Of a DNA stretch of 64,000 nt, positions 12,011 to 22,079 are shown piece after piece. Origin of the DNA: Sphagnum compactum. Taxonomy: Eukaryota > Bryophyta > Sphagnopsida > Sphagnales. The stretch spans positions 7,883,207 through 7,947,206 of the forward strand of contig OZ234496.1 of NCBI GenBank assembly GCA_965153455.1, given 5' to 3'. The stretch's first letter is position 1. The number at the start of each line of letters is the position of its first letter. The notes under the pieces are model-generated. The model did not search any database and was not told the DNA's origin. It saw only the letters and a list, made by a program, of their open reading frames with translations. The translations under genes and the position numbers were made by a program.

Positions 12011-12165
12011 CTTAATCAAAGAAGAAGAAGAAGATTTGTGACACCAAGTCTGTCTATCTGCAGACTTTGTCAATCTCCTGTAACAAGTCATGAATGTTGC
12101 AAGTTGGGAGGACGATATTCAATATCAATCCTTGAAGACAAATCACTCGTGCAGAAAGGCATGGT

Positions 12166-12212
12166 TTAGGGTTTAGGGTTTAGGGGTTTATTGCAGTTAG
12201 GGTTTAGGGTTT
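12166..12212 (+). repeat. Short interstitial telomere-like tract (TTTAGGG)
   Basis: GGTTTAGGGTTTAGGGTTTAGGGG followed, after a 10-bp break, by AGTTAGGGTTTAGGGTTTA. These are five or so plant telomere units, some imperfect. It lies downstream of the receptor-kinase 3' repeat array. Confidence 0.8.
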
Positions 12213-13420
12213 ATAACAGTTTTCTCTACTCATGTGTCTTGGTTTTCTGCTGCTGGGTGTTCCTAGGTAGGGCAAGATGTCGGTCCATCAGGTGGTATTA
12301 GTTCTATCATGGCCTGTTCCAGAGCATAACAATTTTGGCTGAAAATTGCAGTGTCATATGTGGGACCTCCAAAGCACAACTTCCCGCTCCAGGCTGGAGT
12401 GGGGAGAGTTCCTGTAATCTTGCAAACTTGAGGATTCACCATCCAGACTTGCAAAGAGATAGACTTGTCTTTGAAAGTTGATACTGGGACTCATGATTAG
12501 AGTTCCAAAGCACATGACGAGGGTATATACACAACTATCATTTGCACTCTTATTCCCCTAACATCACAGATTGTTGATTCCCTATCCCTGCATAACTTGT
12601 GCACATTTCCTCTATTTATTCTGAAATCGCAGATCTAGGGTTCTTGTATGTGAAATTGGAATCTTGTGTATAAGGTGAGGAATGTAGGCAGGCTCTCGGT
12701 GCGCAATGACAGACGCATTAATAGAGTTTTGGTATGGAAACTAGTGTGAGACCGCGGCCTAAATGGAAAATTACTCAACTCAAACTATATTGATTAGTTG
12801 TAGGTCATATATCTTCTTCACATACATATCATACTTACACATTCTTTAAAGCACTCCCAAGGTTTTCCGCCTTTGTATTTGAAGGCACCTCCCCCGCACG
12901 TAAAGCACTGCCTGGATTTTTCCTTTGTATTTTCAGCTCCCTTACCTGCCTGAAGAAACCTGTTTCCAGCAAGCGGGATCTTCTTCTGGGGTGGAAGGTA
13001 CCAGCCAGGCTATACTGGAATCTTCTGACCTGCTACAGCCTGGGATCTTCTGACCTGCTGAAGGTAGCAGCCAGCCTGTCACTATTTCTAAAAAGTGAAA
13101 AAATCCCAGCTCTGCTATTTTCAGGTCCCCCTTACCTGCCCGAATTTCTCACTAAACCCTACCAGCCTTGAGTCGGGACTTCAAATCCGGAAGGTATCAG
13201 TTACAAAACCTTCTCCTATACTTTGGGCCTGCATCCTCAGGGCTAGGACCCGTCAAATTAAGGGGGAGGCCCTTGGGAGTTTTTTTGGGGCTCAATACTG
13301 AAAACCCATGAGTTCCCAATCATGTTCTCAACTTTCCTATTCAACTGAAAATATGTTCCCAATGATGTTCCTCAAAATGCTTGAGTGTTCCTTATGTTGT
13401 TCGTAGAGTTCCCATGTGTT
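12213..13420. other. Spacer, no gene recognised
   Basis: No protein similarity seen on either strand. The segment 12880-13200 contains repeated CTTACCTGCC / GGGATCTTCT(GACCTGCTG) phrases, a short local duplication. The segment 13305-13420 is rich in GTTCCCA words. Confidence 0.4.
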
Positions 13421-13422
13421 TG

Positions 13423-13810
13423 TATCCTTTTGTTTTTTCAGCCTTGGGGCCAATACAAGGCCATAAAGTTCAGCATTTATTAGTAACTTGGGGCAGATTG
13501 AAAAGTTTTTTTAATCTATTTCAGCCTTGACTCCTAGTGTAAAAGAAAGCCCTTGGGGCTGATTTCAACTTTTGCACCAATAGGAATGCTCGATTTGAGT
13601 TGAACATTGGCCTCGACTCCTAGTGTAAAGAAAGCCCTTGGGGCTGATTTCAACTTTTGCACCAATAGGAATGCTCGATTCGAGTTGAACATTGGCCTTG
13701 ACTCCTAGTGTAAAGAAAGCCCTTGGGGCTGATTTCAATTTTTGCACCAATAGGAATGCTTGATTTGAGTTGAACATTGGCCTTGACTCCTAGAAGTGTA
13801 AAGTGGGCCT
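13423..13810 (+). repeat. Dispersed repeat, long form with three 85-bp internal units
   Basis: The left part (GCCTTGGGGCCAATACAAGG ... GGGCAGATTGAAAA) is nearly identical to 52073-52194. Here the phrase CCTTGACTCCTAGTGTAA recurs at 13524, 13611, 13696 and 13781, giving a period of 87 and then 85 and 85 bp. Each unit carries AGCCCTTGGGGCTGATTTCA and TTTGCACCAATAGGAATGCT. The array ends GTGGGCCT exactly where the short copy ends. Confidence 0.9.
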
Positions 13811-15045
13811 ACTTAATGTGAAAGGGGATAATAATTATCCGTTCTCTTATACCTTTCTCTCCACGTTTTGTCAGTGATCCATTTCCACGAAGAAAAACTA
13901 CTTTTGACATAAGATTTTTGCGCCAGAAAAAGGGCATTTGGGTGGCGTGGGGAAGGGGGAATTGTCACTTGCCTTTTTGTATCACAAGGTTTCACATCAC
14001 TATGAAATGTAAAAAAATAAAAATCCATATGACTAATTTTTAAAATGAAATTTGTTTGATAAACATACAAATAATTAGTTTTAATTCCTTTAAATCTTAT
14101 TATAAGGAGATTCTTTAAAAAAATTGATTTGAAAGATTATGCAAGAATTGATTAAAATAAAACACATCCATTTAAAAATAAATAAAAAATTTAATATGAA
14201 ATTCGTTTTTGAGATATAAATGCTTTTAATGTTATTTTTAAAACTTCAATAGTGCTTTGATGAAGATTTAATAACAAAAATAATAATATGAAGTTAATTT
14301 TTAATTGATTAATTTGTTTGTATTGTTGTTGCCTTTTATGTTATAAATTTTTATTATTGCCCTAAGATCGTAGACATGCATGTTTGATTTTAGGTTTCAT
14401 CAAGCATGTATGAGGGGCAAACACAACTAGTTCGTTTCAATGAGTAAAGCCCATGGGTGAGTGACATTCCTAAATTGTAAAACTTGACTTGGCTAATGCC
14501 TCATCCTAGGCCTATTATTTTGGGAATGCTCTCACCCTATGGCTTTACCCTATAGGCACATTCACACTAATGTGAATCATTGGTGTCCACATTGGCCCCA
14601 TAGCCACCTTACTTATATGCCACTTGCCCTAAAAGGCTCACAACATTCCAAGGGGGAACATCCTCACCACAATCCCCACATCCATCATCCAACATCCATC
14701 ATCCATGAAGAAGGAAAGGTTTGTGAGTAATGCTTTGGAAAAAAAAACATGCACACCCATTTTTCATCCACCAACTCACAACCCAAGAATTCCAATGGGT
14801 GACCAAAGTAGTTTGTCTTCTACTTGTTAAGGAGAAGATATGTAAAGGGGGCTGTTATTTTTAGTCAAGGGAACCTTGAGGCTTTATTTCTGAGTTAGTT
14901 ACTTAATTAGTTAGTAAAGGCATCACCATCCTTGTTTGTCATGATTTCTAGTTTCTACTTGAATGAAAAGCATGTTTTTTTAATGAATGTTTGATTCATC
15001 ATCCATGAAGGTTGCAACTTTGCTCATTGTTATTAGTATTTCTTC
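13811..15045. other. AT-rich spacer, no gene recognised
   Basis: 14.0-14.4 kb is strongly AT-rich. 14.4-15.0 kb is more mixed. No coding or RNA feature is supported. Confidence 0.4.
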
Positions 15046-15048
15046 TTT

Positions 15049-15316
15049 GTTCCCTCTTTGTTTTTGCTGTTACTGTGGTTATGGTTAGCTGCTTTGCAGT
15101 TAGGTACTGTTGTTAATTGTGTTCCCTGTTTGTTTTGTTGTTACTGTGGTTATGGTTAGCTACTTTGCAGTCAGTAGTGCTGTTAATTGTGTTCCCAGTT
15201 TGTTTTGTTGCTACTGTGGTTATGGTTAGCCACTTTGCAGTTAGTTCCTGTTGTTAATTTAGTTGCCTGTTTGTAATCTTTACTGTTACTGTTATGGTTA
15301 ACTTAGCTGCTGTGCA
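15049..15316. repeat. Tandem array of 70-bp units, about 3.7 copies
   Basis: Units start near 15051, 15121, 15191 and 15262. Each has GTTCCCTGTTTGTTTTGTTG, then 'TTACTGTGGTTATGGTTAGC', then 'ACTTTGCAGTTAGT' and 'CTGTTGTTAATTGT'. The last unit is more diverged. Confidence 0.85.
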
Positions 15317-17773
15317 GTCTGCAAAAGGGTTTTGTGTTCTGGTGGCGCTCTTGTCTGCTTCCAAGTTCCACCCCCTCCTGCCCTTCCTTTTCCTTTCCTA
15401 GCAGCTGCTGCTGCGGGACAGGAACTCCAAGAAGAGCAGCAGCTGCGGTGTTGTATCGTGTGCAGCTTTTGGCTCTTTGGGTAGCCGTAAACTTGACTAA
15501 GAAACACTGTACCTGTTCAGATATTATGCAGGAGGAGAGGAGAGGAGAGGAGAGGGAGGGGAAAAAAAAGAATTCACAATGTGCTGCTGCTGCTGCTGAG
15601 GAGCAGCAAGATGGGTGGACGTAAACTGGGTGGCTCTCTTACTGGATTCAAGATGTCTGCTTGGGTTTGCAAGCGGGAGTTGATAAGGTAATGGATTTTT
15701 TCCTACCGTCCTTCGTGCAGTGATTTTTTGTTGCATTCTTCTGTTTGTCAGGAGTCATCTTGGGTTTTGGTGTTGTAGCTAGCCTTTCAGTTTGAGACCT
15801 TTGAGGAGGGTCAGAGTTGAGGAGGGGAAAAGTTAGCTGCAGCAGCAGTTTAGGGTTTAAACTCCCCACCTTTCAGTCCAGGTCTGATGGTATCATCAGA
15901 TTCTTTTGGTGGGTTTCCAGCTTATGAGATCCAAGAGCTAAGATTGTGCTGAGGTTGGAGCAGCCACACAAAAAATTCACATCTGGGATGGGGTTTTGAA
16001 ACCCCTTTCCCCCCCCCATTTTTTTTCAATCTTTCAGAGAGGTTTTCTGGATCACTAGTACCATGGTTGGATCTGATGACACCTTCAACCCTATGTGAAT
16101 GATATGCTCTCAGTCTTGTTTCTTCTCCCCAGGTTTTTGCTCCAAAACCCTGGTTTTGTCTTAGTCTACTTCCTACTGTGGTCATAGATTGGGCATGAAG
16201 CTCTCTACAAGAACGTTTAGATAATGGGTTGCCATGGGGCTTCAAGTAACAAAGAAAATGGAGGAACAACCTTACAACACAAAAGGGAAAAAGTTGTCAG
16301 CCATTGTCAACAGGGGTCTTTTAGCTCCTGGTTGGGAGATTTTCTCTGTATTCCCTTTGGTAGGAGGATTTTTTTGTTACATGTTCAGTGACACAAGTGG
16401 GTCTCACAAACAGATTTTCAATCTAGAATTGCTATCTGTGGTTTCTGAATTACAGTATTATTACAGTACAGACTTATTATTGGCTTTTTAATATTAGCTG
16501 TGTCTCTTGAGTGCTAGCCAACATCACAACTAGTCCTTTCACCCATTGCTTCCAGAAATGTGAATAGGAACTCAGGATGCAGATTTTGTGTAATGGGTGC
16601 CCAGATTTTGAGTGGCAGATTATTGGATACTTGTCTACACCCACCATTGGGAACTGATGAAGCCAGTGGGTGGTCATGGCAACAGCTTGTCCCTGCTGTT
16701 TCATGATGGAAGTGATGGGTCCGACGCTTTGTGTGCAACTCTCATAAGGCTATGACAAATGGACTCATTGTCATGGTACCTTCAAATTCTTGTTGTGGAG
16801 AATTCTCTGCAATTTCACAGCCACATGTCTCCCCATGCAAGGGGGACTAGATATGCATCCAAGTAGTGTGCTAGAAGAAGGATATGTGTTCAGGTGCAGG
16901 AGACCCCAACTGCTACTACTACTACTACTACTACTCTCTTTGCAGGTCTCTCTACACCTTATACATTGGTGCTTGCTTGTACAGAGACAACATCAAATGA
17001 AGGGAAGCTTCTCCTCATAAGTGTGATTGACTTTTGTTTTATCAGCTATCCATCTTGATTGCTAGCCAACATCAAGACTGAGTCTTCTTCCAGTTGTTCC
17101 AGTGATATGACTGAAACTTGGGATGCAGCTTCTTGTATACCAATTGTTTTTTGTGAGATTTTGAGCAGATTCTTAAATACCTATCTACACCTTCAGTCAG
17201 GAGCTGATAAAGTCAGTTGGGGGGGGGGGGGGGGGGGGTGTTAATTTCAGCTAGTCACTGCCATTCATAATGAAGGTGATGCTCCGATACTTTGTGAGCA
17301 ACATGCACAAGGTTACGATTGCTCTCATTCTTGTCTGGTTTGTCTTGATTTGGTTGGAGCTGACATAATGGTTGACCTTCAAAGGGCTTTTCAGGAGTTC
17401 TCTAGGCAATCTATAAGATATGTGACAGGATTATACTTTGGCCATGTTTTGATGTGAGTGTCTCTCTGCACGCAGTCTATGGATAACCTAAGCTGGTACC
17501 TCCAACTTCCGCATTCACCAACCCTTGATTATTGACTCCTGAGCAGGTGGGTATCTAAGACTATGTATGTTGCAATGAATCTGATTTTGATGGTCCTGTT
17601 ACGTAATCTAACTACACCAATGTGCAAGTCAGAATTGAAATCTTCAGTCCAGTTGCCAATAAGTTGCTGCTGCTCAGATGACTGGATGATTATTTTTCTT
17701 GGTGCGATGGATTCCTGCTTTGCCCAGGAATGGAAGAGCTATGAGTTTGCTGAGGATGACATAAATGCAGGCA
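15317..17773 (+). other. Upstream region / probable leader of the PPR gene, with a diverged internal duplication
   Basis: No protein-coding similarity seen. Composition resembles an untranslated leader or promoter: CAG/CTG runs near 15400-15610 and a CTA microsatellite at 16911-16935. 16513-16755 recurs in diverged form at 17061-17315, an offset of about 548-562 bp (shared words GCTAGCCAACATCA, GGATGCAG, CTACACC). A run of 20 G at 17219-17238 lies in the second copy. A TGCAG directly before the start codon at 17774 could be a 3' splice site of a leader intron. Confidence 0.45.
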
Positions 17774-20752
17774 ATGCTGCGACCGAAACAGCTGGTGCCC
17801 TTGTACAAGGCTACTCGCACATGGCTAGTAGCTGGTACTACGTGTGGGACTCGGACTGGTGATGGATCATGCAACAACCCCAATGGAACTTGTACTTCTG
17901 ACGAGCAAGGAGAGAATGGGAAAAGGTCTACTCCTGCCTTTAACCCTGTTCTTGGCCAACTGCAGAGAATTCCATCTTCTCCAGCCACCCAACCAGAGGG
18001 CAGTTACAAAAAATCACCTGAAAGGACACAACCTGTTGCCTTTCATGCAACACCTATTCCTTCAATCTATCTGAAGGACACATTTGGTCAAGCAGGAAAC
18101 CCAACTGATACTTCTGGATTGGGTCAAGATGGAAAAGTCATTCCAGTGGTCAGAGTGCTGGCTAGTCCAACTGGCAAAGATGCCACCTCATGTCCAGATA
18201 AAGTTGGGTTGGCTGTTATTGGTGGATTGTCTAGCATTGAAAATAGTGTGGTGTCAACAACTGGCAGCAGGTCTAGCAATTACAGGCTGCCAAGACAACC
18301 ATCAAGGACATCATCCACTGCAATTGCATTTGAGAAGCGAGGGAAGGAAGTAGCAACAGCAGCTAGGGCTGAGCAAGAACAATCTGCATCAGTAGGAAAT
18401 GAAGGGTGTTCTAGCATCACAACTGCTAGGGAATCTCAGAGGAGGTCAGGGAGTCATGACACCCTTTCAGATGCAGGTGGGAATTCCAGGGTTGTGTGGC
18501 AAGCCCGCACAACACAGTCACAGTCATCCACTGTTCAACCTTTCCCTGAACATGCATGGAGTTCATCTAGTGGAACAGTAAGGCGGACTTCACCTGCTTT
18601 GCTTCCTAAGCAGGCATCAGTTCCAGGGTCAGTATTAGAGGCCTCGTCTTGTACATCAAAAGATGAAGTGCCAAGTTGGAAAGGTGGGGATGGTCGTGGT
18701 TTTAGAGCACCCAGAGGTGTGAATCATGGGAGGCCACAGAGTGGAGGTAGGCGGCACACTCATAAGGCAGCCTCTGAGCCAAGAGCTGCTACTGGGGAAG
18801 TGGTGGATCATGTGTGCGATATCCTGAATCAACTAAATTGGCGGCCAGAGACTGTAGATGCACTCTCTAATTTGAATGCAAGGTTCAATGCGTTTCACAT
18901 CAATGAGGTGTTGAAGCATCAGAAAGAAGCTGGGTTAGCCTTGAAGTTTTTCAATTGGGCCAAGGGGCAGAGTGGGTTCAAGCATGATGTTTGCACCTAC
19001 ACCACCATGATTGGGATACTGGGTCGTGCAAGGAACTTCGAGGCCTGCAGTCGTCTTCTTGAGGAGATGCAGAGAGAAGGCTGTGAACCATCAGTTGTCA
19101 CCTACAATAGGCTTATCCATTTGTACGGCAGAGCTAACTATTTGGGTCAAGCAGTCCGCATTTTTCATCAAATGCAGGGAGTCGGCTGCAGTCCAGATCG
19201 TGTTACCTATTGCACACTTATTGATCTGCATTCAAAAGCCGGCTTTCATGACATTGCCATGGACATGTATCAGCAAATGCAGCAGGCTGGCTTCCAGCCC
19301 GACACGTTCACTTACAGGTCTATCTTGCAGCCTACAAGCATAGTTTGATTTTTATTGATGGCTACTTCATTTCTTCTGTCATTGACATATAGGTTTGCTG
19401 ATGGTTACCTCTTGCTATAAGCTGACTAGGTAGCAATGTCAGAGTTGATGAGCATTCAATATGAAGAGTCTTAAATGTCGTTATGACAGTATGTTGAGTA
19501 TGTTTGGTTGTATGCAGTGGTCAGTCTGTACATTATTGGAAGTTGACTTACATTTAGAGTGTTGGTTGACACTTTCATGTTTGGTTGCAGTGTCATTATT
19601 CACTGCCTTGGCAAGGCAGGCAAGGTCAATGCTGCATATAAGCTTTTCCAGGAGATGATTGAACATGGGTGCATTCCGAGCTTAGTGACATACAATATCA
19701 TCATTGACTCCCAGGCCAAAGCTGGGAGTCCCCATATGGCTATGAAGCTGTATAATGACATGCAGGATGCAGGTTTCCAACCTGACAGAGTGACATACAG
19801 CATAATGATGGAAGTTCTGGGCCAAATAGGCCACATTGATGAGGCAGAGCTGATGTTTGTGGAGATGGAGCAAGCTGGGTGGACTGCCGATGTACTTATG
19901 TATGGTCTTCTGATAGAGATGTGGGGCAAGGCTGGTAATGCTGATAAAGCTTGGGATTGGTACAAGAGGATGCTAGGTGCAGGGCTTACGCCCAATGTGC
20001 AAATCACTAACTCTTTGCTAGGTACATACCTGCGCATGCAACAAATTGCTGCTGCAAGTAATATGCTGGATTCAATGAAGACATGGGGTCTGACTCCTGC
20101 CTTGCAAACCCTCACTATCCTTTTGAGTTCCTGCACTGCAAGTGCACATCATCAGCATCAGCAAGTGATGGGTCTCATGGCAAGCACAGATCATCCTGCT
20201 TCGGCCTTGGTGTGCTCCTTGTTATCAGTGGAGGTGCCAATGCAGGAATTGAAAATTGGGATTCAGCAATTTTTTGAAAGTTGTCATGGTGAGGCACATG
20301 ACAGCAAGCGTGGGTTCACAGATGCGTTGATTGAGTTTCTGCACCAGCTTGGATGCAGGAGAGAGGCAGGATTAGTTTGGGAAGTTGCCAGGGAGTACAA
20401 TTTATACCCACTTGCAGTGCGGGAGAAAGTAAAGAACCAGTGGTCCATTGATCTGCACGTCATGTCAATTGGCACAGCCTTAGTGGCACTTTCAAGGACT
20501 CTGTCAGGCCTGAGAGAGACAATGGTCTACACAGGAAGGGCTCCTGAACGCATTGAGATTATCACAGGGTGGGGAAAGCATAGCCGTGTTACAGGCTCCT
20601 CTTTGGTGAGGCATGCAGTTCAGAACATGCTTGCAAACCTGGGCTCTCCTTTTTACATGGAAAATTCCAATTTGGGATGCTTTGTTAGTTCCGGAAAACC
20701 ACTCTCAGAGTGGTTACATCAGAAGCATGTTGAACAAATGCTCTTATTATAG
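17774..20752 (+). CDS. P-class PPR protein with C-terminal SMR domain
   Basis: Two exons, 17774-19317 and 19591-20752 (273-bp intron, GTCTAT...TTGCAG), give 901 aa. The start at 17774 (MLRPKQLVPL) fits the family; an in-frame ATG nine bases earlier is less likely. Residues 1-340 are low-complexity Ser/Thr/Gly with an organelle-targeting look. Eight consecutive 35-residue PPR motifs follow, beginning TYTTMIGILGRARNFEACSR and ending WGLTPALQ; the intron splits the fourth at TYS|VII. The C-terminus is an SMR domain with LHVMSIGTA and TGWGKHSRVTG. The layout matches the Arabidopsis At1g18900/At1g74750 group of about 860 aa. It probably binds organellar RNA; whether the SMR part cleaves RNA is unknown. 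Confidence 0.93.
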
Positions 20753-22079
20753 GCATCACCGCCTTCCATTTTGTCACTATTCTTGTAGACATTTTTGCTC
20801 TAGGTGCTATGCTTCGCACCCTGATACATTTTCTTGCTCTGTCCTCTGGATGCAAGGTGAGACTATTTTGTATAGGCTTCTATATGCCTGTCTGTCTACT
20901 CCTGCATCCTGGACTCAGGCACATTACAGGTATAACCCTCTTTTGACAACAATCATTCCCACAATCTTGCTCATTGGACATTGCTGTGCACATAACTTAA
21001 TTTCATAGATCGTGGCACTTTCACATTGTTGTGTCCAAGCACTACTGGAGGTACTCTTGCCATGAAATATATAGCAAATCACTACACCCCAAGATCTAGA
21101 GGCGCAGGACTCGGTGCAAATTCTCCTTCAATTGTCCCATGACCTTATTCCTCTAAACCTGTGTCCAAATATTGCTAGACCCAGTTCCAACAGATTTAAT
21201 TTACTTTGGCAAATTAGGCCAACAGGGTTTAGCAGACTAACTGGAGGATTGCTCTTTGCCTGTCATTGAGTATAATCACTCTGCAGAAAGTGCAGACGCA
21301 ACACAAACTTGAAGAAGGGTTGAAAGGCAAACTCTGCAAATAGACTCCTCTGCAGCATCAAGTCACTCCAGTCACATATTAAACTTGTGCCTATAGAGAC
21401 TTGAAGCTGAAACCAAATCCAAATAGAACCTTGGGCTTGATGACTATGCTGGAAATTACAAACTAGGGTGACCAATGAGGGTGCAAAATTCTCACACAAA
21501 CCATATAAATGTGATTGCAGAGAGCAACTCCACAATGGTTGTTTTAAAAACTGTATCAGTTCTGGCCAAACCAAAACAAATACAACAACAATAAGTGCAA
21601 TCATAATCAAACCATCACCGATGATGAAGGTGACTACATTCCATTATTCTTCTTCAGCTCCTGACAGTCAGTGTAGTGAAGTAAAACAGCAACCTGCTTA
21701 AGCCTCGGGACAACAATTATACAAAAATCTGTGTGCCTGAGTTTCTGTTGCATTACTGGAAGCAACAGGAAAACTCTTCTACTAAAGTCCGAAATATGTC
21801 TGCCTGTCAATTTAAGCAGAGGGGTTTGCTACTATGCAGTCAATTCAATGCTCTACACCCCCAATGCCTTACCCTGACTCTGTGACACAGTCATCCTAGT
21901 GCCTACCAAGAGATTTTCGCCCCTCATTTGTGGAGGCTGTGTCCAGCAGATGCTTCACTGTAGATTACCTTCTCTGCATTCACTACTGTTTACAATAAGG
22001 GCTGTAAACAGGAGGAGGGAATGGAGATGAAGGAAGGAACAAAGGAAGGGTTGGGTGAGAAAAAGAGTTCAGGTTTATT
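20753..22079. other. Spacer between convergent PPR and KAS III genes
   Basis: Holds the 3' untranslated regions of two genes that transcribe toward each other. No further reading frame with recognisable similarity. No clear polyadenylation signal could be assigned. Confidence 0.5.

Noticed and set aside
16234-17244. Short frames before the PPR gene as extra coding exons
   Set aside because: None resembles the PPR family N-terminus; the MLRPKQ start at 17774 already fits.
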